Shown one piece after another: positions 48,973 to 58,176 of a DNA stretch of 64,000 nt. This stretch comes from Rhea pennata (Eukaryota > Chordata > Aves > Rheiformes > Rheidae). The stretch covers positions 66,065,582 to 66,129,581 of the forward strand of contig NC_084702.1 of assembly GCF_028389875.1 (NCBI RefSeq), written 5' to 3'. The translations under genes were made by a program, and so were the position numbers. Each line of letters opens with the position of its first letter. Positions within the stretch are counted from its first letter, which is position 1. The notes beneath the pieces are model-generated. The model saw only the letters and a program-made list of their open reading frames with translations, ran no database searches and was not told the origin of the DNA.

Positions 48973-49430
48973 ATCTACCACGATGCCTGGGTCTCTTCCA
49001 GTGAATGCTGAATCCTGTTGGCCAAAAGATGTGGGAATTGTTGCACTGGAAATATATTTTCCTTCTCAATATGTTGACCAGACAGAGCTGGAGAAGTATG
49101 ATGGTGTGGATGCTGGCAAATACACCATTGGTTTAGGCCAGTCAAAGATGGGATTCTGCTCTGACCGGGAGGATATCAATTCTCTCTGTTTGACTGTGGT
49201 TCAGAAGCTCATGGAGAGGAACAGTCTTTCCTATGACTGTATCGGGAGATTAGAAGTTGGAACGGAGACAATAATTGATAAATCAAAATCAGTAAAGACT
49301 GTCTTGATGCAACTCTTTGAAGAATCTGGTAATACAGATGTAGAAGGAATTGACACTACAAATGCATGCTATGGAGGCACTGCTGCTCTTTTTAATGCTG
49401 TTAACTGGATTGAGTCCAGTTCTTGGGATG
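48973..49430 (+). CDS. HMGCS1: HMGCS1 exon 2 (first coding; start 48983)
   Basis: The acceptor T9AAG ends at 48972 and the donor GGGATG|GTAAGT has GT at 49431. Only ten untranslated bases precede the ATG. Encodes residues 1-149 plus one base, including catalytic Glu95 and the Cys129 nucleophile. Confidence 0.97.
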
Positions 49431-52400
49431 GTAAGTTTAGGGTATGTTGTTGAAAGGTTATGTCATTCTCTGTTGTTGATGAATCAGTGTTGTGTTTAAC
49501 TATATAAAACCTAAAGGGTAAAATAGTGCACTCTTGAGAAGATGTCATCTTATGTTCTCTGGACATTGGCCACTAGTTCAGTTATGTGTAAAAAGTAATG
49601 ACACAGATAAACATCGCTGGGCTGTCCTTGTAAATTTTGGTGATTGCCAGGAAAAACATGAAATGGGGGTAAATAAGTGAAGTTTGAAGAGTCCTTTAAT
49701 CCTGCAGTCATCTCTTCTGTAAACAGAGGTCTAAAAATTGCTTCTGGATATTAAAATCCAGTAGATCTTGACTCCTTCTCATGGCTGTTTCTGTGTGTTC
49801 TTTGCAGGACGTTATGCACTTGTTGTTGCTGGAGACATAGCTGTGTATGCCACTGGAAATGCCAGACCAACAGGTGGAGCTGGTGCTGTTGCTATGCTAG
49901 TTGGTCCAAATGCACCTTTAATTTTTGAGAGAGGTTAGTTCTATGAGAAAATACACTATTCACCTAGACAATTGTATCTCTTAGAAAGCCTGTCCTCTGT
50001 TATTGTGGGTTGCTGGAGGGCTAGATTAACTCCCACTCCTGTCAGAAATCTAGTTTACCTCTTCGTGCTGTGGGCTAACTTGTGCAAGTCCCATTAGAGG
50101 AGACAACAAGGCTCGATTAGAGATGCTTCTGTCTGTTTTTGCCTTGGGGATTCTCCAATAAAATTGACAAAGAAGCGACTAGAGCTGAATAACAAAGTGC
50201 TCTGCTTAGAAGAAGAAATGATGAAGATCATTTGTTACTTGTATTTGTCATGTTCATTCCTACTGCACTTGAGTACAAGGGAATCAAGAACTGTGTGAGA
50301 AAGAAGGGGCTGTAAGTGCTATTAAAACCAGCTTGGCAGGGGCCAATTATTTGTCCTTCACATGTGTCACCTGATGTTTAAAGCTGCTCAAAGTAGCTGA
50401 ATAAAGTAATTTTTGTCAATTTCTCTTAAACCAGGATTACGTGGAACCCACATGCAGCATGCTTATGACTTCTATAAACCAGACATGGTGTCTGAATATC
50501 CTGTAGTTGATGGCAAATTATCCATACAATGCTACCTCAGTGCATTAGATCGCTGCTATACTGTCTATCGCAACAAAATCCATGCCCAGTGGCAAAAGGG
50601 TATGTAGCCTCACGTTATGACATTACAAAATCTGGCAAATACTGGAGTACATAATTATACAGACATATATTCTAAAGTTTTGGCATCTAATTCAAAGGCT
50701 AGTTTATGCTCCATTTCTTTGTGTTTGTGTGTTTTGAGGTGGTTGAAATCTTTCTCTCTCGCATATGAAATGTCTTACTTCTGTACTGGTATGACTGAAT
50801 ACATTATCTTTAGTAAGGATTAGCCTCTGCAGGCTTTTGCTAGTTTTGTAATATGCAATATCTTGCTTACAGTTACATTCCTTCTCCCTCTCCCCCAAGA
50901 TTCTTAAGATATTGAGGTTAATATTTAAATGCGGTATAACAATATTGATGCTTACCCCCATATATTTAATAATTGTTTCATCCTTATGAAGAAGCATAGG
51001 TGTGAAGATCGCACGAAGTAGCTTATTATTCCAAAATACTGAGTAGAAGTACTGAGATCTTGTCATGCTTTTAGCTTTTTCTGCAAGAAGGGCATTGTTA
51101 GTTGGTACGCAAGATCAGTAAGAATTATTTTTAAAAAAAAAAAGAAGCAGTGACAGTATTTTAAATGAACTTGGCAGCAACAGTTAATCTTGTGGTTATC
51201 TTTTGAATGCTGACATGTCAAAATTTCCCCTGTTTTATTGTAATAATTAAAGCAAATACTAGTAGTAAGTTGTAACACAATATTCTGCCACTTACAGAGG
51301 GGACAGACAGACGTTTTACTTTGAATGACTTTGGATTCATGATCTTTCATTCTCCCTACTGTAAACTGGTACAGAAATCTGTGGCCAGACTATTGCTGAA
51401 TGACTTTCTCAGTGACCAGAACCCAGAAACAGCAAATGGTGTTTTCAGTGGTCTGGAAGCTTTCAGGTGAGAATAGTTGCTATTGTCCTTATTCAGCCAG
51501 TCTTAGTTTGTTAAACATCCAAGATGATTTTCCTTTCTGCTATTTTAGTAACTGCTTTTAAATGCTTTTTCTTTTTTCTTTTTTTTTTCCATAGGGATGT
51601 TAAACTGGAAGATACCTATTTTGACAGAGATGTGGAAAAAGCTTTTATGAAAGCTAGTGCTGAGCTCTTCAATCAGAAAACCAAAGCTTCATTGCTCGTA
51701 TCCAATCAGAATGGAAATATGTATACCCCTTCAGTCTATGGTTGCCTTGCTTCCCTTCTAGCCCAGTAAGCATAAAATCGGGAAAAGAAAGTAATAGCTT
51801 TTTGTATGTAAGCATATAAAATAGTTTTGTTTCAGACAGCATTCTGTAAAAGCACCACCTAGGAAATCTTTTACTACAAGATTACCTTGAGCAGCAAGAC
51901 TAAAACTAGAAAATTATTCTGCATACATAATCAGCTCAAATGAAAAGCAAACTCAAAACTTCTCTGCCAGAAGCTGACCTTAAAGAATGCTTCTTGCCTT
52001 CTAAAGTAGGATCTTTTTTATGTAGGGTGGTGATTTTTTCCTAGCCTGAAAAAAAAAATTAAACTTTTAAGTAGAATTGGAATACCTTCTCTATTCTGCT
52101 ATAATAAGCATAGCCAAATGAAATCAATATTTGCTTAACACACTGTTGTATTTTGTGCAATTACTTGAGGCTCTCACAAAAGTCCTTTTAAATAGAACCA
52201 CTCTTCCTGGGTCATTTTTTCCTTGTTGTGGCCTTGCATTCTAGCATGTGATATTTCATTTAAGGCTTTAGGTAATTTAAGAATGAGAATTAGCTACCTT
52301 CTGGATAATCATATTCTGGGCAGTAATGTACTCTCTTTTGCTTAGTCATCCTTGAAAATAATTGCATAGCAGCAGTGTTTGAAATCATGTATTAGAAAAA

Positions 52401-53969
52401 TCATCATCTATGTACCTAGGCTTATTTCTCACTGTAAACAGCTGCTGTTTGATTTGCAGATACTCTCCAGAGCAGCTTGCAGGACAGAGAATTAGCGTGT
52501 TCTCCTATGGCTCTGGTTTTGCTGCTACGCTGTATTCCATCAGAGTTACACAGGATGCCACTCCTGGTGAGTGAAGGGAAGAGAGACTGACTAACTCCCT
52601 TGGATAGCTCACTTAAAAATGCCTTGTTACAGTAACCAGCAGCATAAGTAGACCTGTAGAACAATGGCTAATGGTAATAACAGTAAACTAACGATGCTTC
52701 AGGGAATACTCTCCCTGGACAAATAGATAACATGTAGTGTTCTTCAAATGCTAAGTGTTTTGCTTGTGTAATCTGGAATATTTTTAATTCATTGAAATTT
52801 AGCTTCTACAGTGCAAAATATTTTGAATGGGTTTGAAATGCTAACATGCTAGTTTGTATCTCTCAGCACTGGTGCTGCCTTACATGACAGCTTTTTATTG
52901 TAGGCTCTTCCCTGGACAAAATAACTGCCAGCCTTTCTGATCTTAAAACAAGACTTGACTCAAGAAAATGTATTGCACCTGATGTCTTTGCTGAGAACAT
53001 GAAGATTAGACAGGAAACGCATCATTTGGGTAAAAATTGCTTAAGCATAAATCATCCCTCTTCCTACAGCAAACTCTATATGGCTTAATTCACCTGAATT
53101 TAATTAAATGATGAGGGTGTAGAATGAAAGGACGGTCCAACTCTTTCTGTATAGCTTGTAAAGTGCTTTTCTATAGTTTGTATTTATTGGACCAATGTAG
53201 TTGAAATTAAAATGCAGACTTGGTTTTTCTGTCTTACTGCTTCCAAACTGCACTGTATAAATGTCTGTCTTATATAAAACTGTCACCAGGAACTGACTAA
53301 CAGTATCTCACTGGCTTCCTTACAGCCAACTATATTCCACAGTGTTCAGCAGAAGATCTCTTTGAGGGAACGTGGTATCTTGTGCGTGTGGATGAAAAAC
53401 ACAGAAGAACTTATGCAAGGCGCCCACTGATGGGTGATGGACCTCTGGAGGCAGGAGTTGAAGTTGTCCACCCAGGCATTGTTCATGAGGTGAACGCTCT
53501 GCACTCTTTAGAAGTTGGAGTTAAATAGTGGAACAGTGTATGTGCATGTATTAGCATGTGGATGTATGTCAAAAAAGGAAGAGGTCTGAGAACATATTTC
53601 AAAAACTTTTTGTTAAAATATGTAATGTACAAGCCAGAGGTAAAATACTGAACATGGAATTTTTAAAAGTACATTTCATCATAACAAGAATGAAACTGCA
53701 CAAGTAACTGACTGCTTTCACATAATTAGTTTGCATGAAACCTGAGTGATTTGGATGACTTAAGACCAAGCTGTCGAATGTTGCATGAATGCTTTCTGAG
53801 AGTTGGAGTAGCCATGAAGTAAGAGTGTATGGGAAATAGAAAACTGTATTTAATGTTTTTTTTCCCTTTCTCTTAGCACATCCCAAGCCCTGCTAAGAAA
53901 GTGCCAAGAATGCCTGCAACAACAGAATCGGAAGGTGTTACTGTTGCCATTTCCAATGGGGAGCATTAA
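48983..53969 (+). CDS. HMGCS1: HMGCS1, cytosolic hydroxymethylglutaryl-CoA synthase, complete CDS in nine coding exons
   Basis: Nine coding exons join to 1,569 bases, 522 aa, with all phases closing. The enzyme condenses acetyl-CoA with acetoacetyl-CoA to HMG-CoA, the step before HMG-CoA reductase in the mevalonate/cholesterol pathway. It belongs to the thiolase-fold condensing enzymes. The catalytic residues known for the avian enzyme are all present at the expected numbers: Glu95 (in Val-Gly-Thr-Glu), Cys129 (in Asn-Ala-Cys-Tyr-Gly-Gly) and His264 (in Ile-Phe-His-Ser-Pro). The protein starts [10 protein letters not shown] with no mitochondrial leader, so it is the cytosolic paralogue and not HMGCS2. 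The ATG at 48983 has A at -3 and gives the known start. Coding exons are 48983-49430, 49808-49933, 50435-50599, 51298-51466, 51595-51765, 52460-52566, 52904-53029, 53326-53489 and 53877-53969. NIM1K converges from the right. Confidence 0.98.
49808..49933 (+). CDS. HMGCS1: HMGCS1 exon 3
   Basis: The acceptor TTTGCAG ends at 49807 and the donor GAGAG|GTTAGT follows. Encodes residues 150-191, including Val-Val-Ala-Gly-Asp-Ile-Ala and the Gly-rich Arg-Pro-Thr-Gly-Gly. At 42 codons it is easy to miss by length. Confidence 0.96.
50435..50599 (+). CDS. HMGCS1: HMGCS1 exon 4
   Basis: Encodes residues 192-246 plus one base, from Gly-Leu-Arg-Gly-Thr-His to Gln-Trp-Gln-Lys. The acceptor AAACCAG ends at 50434; the donor AAAAGG|GTATGT has GT at 50600-50601. 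Confidence 0.96.
51298..51466 (+). CDS. HMGCS1: HMGCS1 exon 5 (catalytic His264)
   Basis: Encodes residues 247-302 plus two bases, including Asn-Asp-Phe-Gly-Phe-Met-Ile-Phe-His264. The acceptor CTTACAG ends at 51297 and the donor TTTCAG|GTGAGA follows. No ATG-initiated frame of note starts here, so it was found by splice sites and phase. Confidence 0.96.
51595..51765 (+). CDS. HMGCS1: HMGCS1 exon 6
   Basis: Encodes residues 303-359 plus two bases, including Asp-Val-Lys-Leu-Glu-Asp-Thr-Tyr and Ser-Asn-Gln-Asn-Gly-Asn-Met-Tyr. The acceptor CCATAG ends at 51594; the donor GCCCA|GTAAGC has GT at 51766-51767. The preceding intron is only 128 bases. Confidence 0.96.
52460..52566 (+). CDS. HMGCS1: HMGCS1 exon 7
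   Basis: Encodes residues 360-395 plus one base, including Phe-Ser-Tyr-Gly-Ser-Gly-Phe. The acceptor GATTTGCAG ends at 52459 and the donor CTCCTG|GTGAGT follows. Confidence 0.95.
52904..53029 (+). CDS. HMGCS1: HMGCS1 exon 8
   Basis: Encodes residues 396-437 plus one base, from Gly-Ser-Ser-Leu-Asp-Lys to His-His-Leu. The acceptor TATTGTAG ends at 52903; the donor ATTTGG|GTAAAA is weaker than the other donors of this gene. Confidence 0.94.
53326..53489 (+). CDS. HMGCS1: HMGCS1 exon 9
   Basis: Encodes residues 438-492, including [16 protein letters not shown]. The acceptor CCTTACAG ends at 53325; the donor CATGAG|GTGAAC leaves phase 0. Confidence 0.95.
53877..53969 (+). CDS. HMGCS1: HMGCS1 last coding exon
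   Basis: Encodes residues 493-522 and stops at TAA (53967-53969): His-Ile-Pro-Ser-Pro-Ala-Lys-Lys through Ser-Asn-Gly-Glu-His. The acceptor TCTCTTAG ends at 53876. At 31 codons it is found only by phase and family match. Confidence 0.94.
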   Translation, partial: HIPSPAKKVPRMPATTESEGVTVAISNGEH

Positions 53970-55685
53970 GATACCTCTGTGAGGTGGGGAATGAAAAAAG
54001 GTGTGAGGGTAGGGTGAGAGAGAGAGAGAAAAAGAATTAAAATAGTATGAAGTTCCACTATACAGTAATGATTAATTGGAACATGGAAAAACTGTTTAAA
54101 CTCCTTGAAAAATATTCATTTTAATGTAGTGTGATATTTATAGTGTTTTCAGAACACTAAAATTATTAATATACTGGAGATGGAGGGACTTGCCAGGGTC
54201 TTTGTGGATTCCTTAATGTATCTGATTTTTTTTTTTTTTTAATTGATGAGTCGTAGCTGTGTTCTATTACAAGATCTTTTTATGTAGAAAAAGGCAGGGG
54301 CCTTTTCCGTGTAAAATGACTTGAAACTTAAACTGTTAACAACTTGTGTTCAAAAGTGTATGGCAAAACAGTCTAAGCTTTTAATGTTTAATGTTAGGGT
54401 TTTCAGTGCCTTAACAGTAAGCAGTCCATCTTCTGAATACTGCATTTCTCTTCCCCTTTATCACCTTCCTTTCTCCCAATACACCTCCCACCTGCCTCAT
54501 TGCTTTGGAAAAGGTGTAGAACTGGGTAGCATTGATTAATGGAATAGGATCTCTCACCCCTATCAAAATGACTGGATTAAGAACAGCTAGACTAGCTAGA
54601 CTGACAGACTTTTCTTTTTCTGTAATTCTGTAACTGACTGTGTTAGTTACTGTGTAATTCTTCCTCATATTGTGTGTTTTATACCTTCAGTATAAATCAT
54701 AGCAGTATGGAAGGAAAGAGGAATGACATGAGAGGCAGTTACTTTTTTCTTCTAGAGAACAAAAAGGTGTATTTCTTAGTTTTATTGGTTTGGCGCTTTT
54801 CAAGATTATTTAACTGTAACAGAATAATAAGTATTTAAGACAGGTTAATTTTTAAATCAAACTTCTAGGTTTTAATTGGCAAACTAAGAAGGGAGGAAGA
54901 TCAGTTTGTCTGGAACTCTTGCCTCTCATTATTCTTTATATATACATTTCTAAGAGACTATTTCTAACTCTGAATTTGGCTTCATACTATGAAGTATTAG
55001 TAATGTTGTAGTAGGTAGGTAGATAAGTGTAGGATTCTTCTTTTTCTTTCTTTTTTTTTTTTTTCCCAACATGCAAAGTAAAAGTTAGCCATTTTACAAG
55101 TGGTACATGTATAATGCTAATGGGGAATCCATTCTGGTAGATATTTGAAGCCCAGATTGGAAATGAACTATGATGTGAGCCTTGTAAGCTTGTAATATAT
55201 ATTTAAATTGAGTTAATGTACAGAACAAAGTCTTGCTGCGTTTTATTTCTTCGTCTAATTCTACAAAGCTACGTTACCTAACATAAAGTAGCAAAAGAAA
55301 TGATTTGTCTGTTAAATTACTTTTTTTTTTTTGGTGTAATGAAGTGTTTGTATGATCACTAGGATTTGATAACTTTTGCTGGATTTGTACAGTCAAGCTT
55401 TGGTAAAATAATTGTTTATGAATTGCTAGGTACTAATCTGTTCTGTTGAAAATGATGGAACAATGATGCATGAAGATAGTGTTGCGAGTATTGGGGTTTA
55501 GGTGCTCTTGTGAAACTTACTTATTTTGGCACCAGAAAAAACAGATTGTCATGGAACAAAGTCCATTGCTGGCAGTGGACAAGACAAGGATTGAGCTGCT
55601 GGCACAAAAAATTAAACTACAGGGACCTCACTGTTTGTGAGGCTGATCCTTTAATAAAATAAAGTTTGAGATATTTGAAACCTGT
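53970..55685 (+). other. HMGCS1: HMGCS1 3'UTR
   Basis: About 1.7 kb of non-coding AT-rich sequence between the stop codon and a double AATAAA. It contains a GA-repeat stretch near 54,018-54,032 and T runs at 54229-54240 and near 55,320. Length is similar to the human 3'UTR as I recall it. Confidence 0.75.
55653..55663 (+). terminator. HMGCS1: HMGCS1 poly(A) signals (overlapping pair)
   Basis: AATAAAATAAA contains two overlapping canonical hexamers (55653-55658 and 55658-55663). They are the only strong signals in the expected range downstream of the HMGCS1 stop. Confidence 0.75.
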
Positions 55686-55689
55686 TGGA

Positions 55690-57140
55690 GTAGTGCTGAC
55701 TTGTTGGAATTTCAGGATGTATTTTTCTCTTCAACAGGAAAGAAAGAGGAAAACTGTCCCTGGGAAAACTCAAAGTTATAGGTTCACAAGTTGTGTGGAC
55801 CTCCTGGATTCTATTACCCCCTTCTTAATACCATTCCATTACAAAAGTGGAAAGGGTTGCTCAGGCTGGTGGAAGACTGTTTCAGGGCTATGGATCAAGG
55901 TATCTTAAATGCTTTGGATAGAAACTGCTTATGGAGAGGAAGAATTAATTCTTAGCGTATGAAATACAATTCATCTTACTGCCTTGTGAAGATGGTATTT
56001 TTTTATCCCCCTTTCACAACTGTTATGAAAATGATTTGTTTCTTGCTAAAGCATGAAAGAAATGCTTACCTGAGCCTGAGTTTGCCCAGTTGCCCACTGG
56101 TGGCTTCTCAGAGTCATTCTGCTGCTCATTTACATTAATTTGTTCCTTTGAAAATTAACTGATACCTGTTACTGGGGCTGATGAGATGCAGCAAACCTGC
56201 CTTTAAATTTGAAAGCACCAGCTTGAACATCACTAAACCTTATGTAAGTAAGTTTACTTGCCTTAAATAAAACCACCTAGGCTCTACCTCTTAGCTTAGG
56301 TATTTCGTCTGTGCCTGTTCAGAGAATACCTACTGCATCTTTCCACCATTTGCATTTGAGTCAATGGTGCTGCATATTAAAATAGAAAATACCTTATCAA
56401 AGCTGAAGGTAGGAATGCCTGCGTTTTGGTGAAGTTCAGAACACTTGGTGTAAATTGTCAGGCTCTCCAAGATTTAACTTGCCATGGTGACAAGTATCAA
56501 AATCAGCTTTGTGCCAGCCCCTGTTGCCAATTATGCCAGAAGTTAGTAGAAACACCTTTAATATTCAGTTTATAAGCATATGTCTTTACCAGTTGCATTC
56601 AACTTACTGATACCTAATGCTAAAAGCAGGAACTTAAAGCCAGATGAATTTAGCATACAGTTAATATCCAGTATTTTTTTCTGTTGGGAGTGCAACTGGT
56701 TTCCAAGCAGTTCTCAGACTATAACCATCTTAAAAATAATTAAAAGAGCCAGAAGGTTGGTAGATGGTAGCCCAGCTGATTATGGAGTAGGGATTACAAC
56801 CATACATGCAAGGTTAAAGCAGCGTATCTAAATTTGACTAGGCAGTCTTTCTGAACTGTGTAAAAATCAGGAAGCATCATTCAGCTAATTCTGTGTTTGA
56901 CAGACAGCATTATAGTTTCTTTAAATGAAAGTTTAAAAAAATGAAACTCTAGTATACAATTCAAATGAAGCTTTTATGAAAAAAAATTGTTTAGCATGTG
57001 GTCTTTTTTTTGCTTAAACATATTTCTCTGCAAAAACTGTTCTGAATTGTGGTTGTCAAGTTGTGTCACGCTAAGGTAAAACTTTCAAGAAGTTAACTGT
57101 TATTATGCCTGTACTGAGGTATCACCCAAGAGCGCTAAGT
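55690..57140. other. intergenic gap between convergent HMGCS1 and NIM1K
   Basis: About 1.4 kb separating the 3' ends of two convergent genes. No gene or recognisable repeat is seen. A one-mismatch CTCF-like CCACTGGTGG lies near 56,095. Confidence 0.6.
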
Positions 57141-57156
57141 GCAATACTATTTGATC

Positions 57157-57162
57157 TTTATT
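57157..57162 (-). terminator. NIM1K: distal candidate poly(A) signal of NIM1K
   Basis: TTTATT on the + strand is AATAAA on the minus strand, about 265 bases past the NIM1K stop. Confidence 0.4.
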
Positions 57163-57331
57163 AAAAGATCGGCTCCAGAAATGAACTCTTACCCGTTCTA
57201 TTTACTCGAGTACTTCTTGCGTTGTCTGTGCCAGGTCTCTGGAGCAGGGGATGAGCGTAAGTCTGTTAGAGCCCTACATTTGAGCCGCTTCAGTGTGAAT
57301 TAAAAATACAGAGGAGATAAGGCATTTTGGG

Positions 57332-57337
57332 TTTATT
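57332..57337 (-). terminator. NIM1K: proximal candidate poly(A) signal of NIM1K
   Basis: TTTATT on the + strand reads AATAAA on the minus strand, about 90 bases past the NIM1K stop codon; it would give a very short 3'UTR. Use of a further upstream or downstream signal cannot be excluded. Confidence 0.4.
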
Positions 57338-57426
57338 TAAAAATTACAAAAATGTAACACCAAAACTTGTGAAAAATGAATAAAACCCTTTGTTAAACAT
57401 GCTGAGTATGAAGCCTTCAGTGCAAT

Positions 57427-58176
57427 TTATAAAATTGAACACAGCTTGGATGTGTGTTTTAGCCGACTGTAAGAACTGTTTTCTTTCTTAAAGTCTTGTT
57501 CTTTGGGATCTGGATTGGACATTATAGGAACACACTCCAGTGCCCTTTTTTTTTGTACTCTGTGCAGAACAATTCTGTAGATACCTGTTACTGAGCTGCG
57601 AGCATCTTTTCCCCGGTTGTTTTGAATGTGGTGTTCTGTGATTCCCAGATCATTCAGAATACTTTTCACTTCATTTTCTTCATCTTTGAGCATACTGATC
57701 TCTGATAAATACTTTGGATCCAGTTTAAATGGTTCTAAAGGTTTAGGATACTGTATCCCTTGCATCCAGTCACTGTTCATAATAAGTTTGACAGAGTACC
57801 GGTCAGTTGGTACTGGCTGAAGGATGCCTTTTATCAGTTTCTGACAAGTTTCTGAGAGGGAGGGGGGCAAAGTATATGTCCCTTCAAGAATGCACTTTTT
57901 CAGTTTGGCCACTGTATCTGCCCGAAATGGCATAATACCAGTCATCATAAAGTAGAGCAGGATTCCTAGTGCCCAGATGTCTACATAAATGCCAACATAG
58001 TTTTCATCGCGAAAGAGTTCAGGGGCAGCATAAGGAGGAGAGCCACAGAAAGTATTTAAAGTTTCATCTCTCGTACTTATTGTGCTGAATCCAAAGTCTC
58101 CCACTTTAACACAAGTGTTACTGGTGTAGAATACATTTTCTGCTTTCAAGTCCCGGTGAATGATATTATTGTCATG
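57427..58176 (-). CDS. NIM1K: NIM1K last coding exon
   Basis: On the minus strand the acceptor TTCTGTAG precedes 58176. The exon encodes 249 residues from [10 protein letters not shown]ough Cys-Ser-Ile-Leu, then TAA. The real exon starts nine codons before the first ATG in its frame. It holds the catalytic loop, activation loop and C-lobe plus the conserved C-terminal region. Confidence 0.95.
   Translation of the reverse strand, partial: HDNNIIHRDLKAENVFYTSNTCVKVGDFGFSTISTRDETLNTFCGSPPYAAPELFRDENYVGIYVDIWALGILLYFMMTGIMPFRADTVAKLKKCILEGTYTLPPSLSETCQKLIKGILQPVPTDRYSVKLIMNSDWMQGIQYPKPLEPFKLDPKYLSEISMLKDEENEVKSILNDLGITEHHIQNNRGKDARSSVTGIYRIVLHRVQKKRALECVPIMSNPDPKEQDFKKENSSYSRLKHTSKLCSIL

Noticed and set aside
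56085-56110. CTCF-like motif in the HMGCS1-NIM1K gap
   Set aside because: One mismatch to the core (T at an R position), weaker than the two sites reported.
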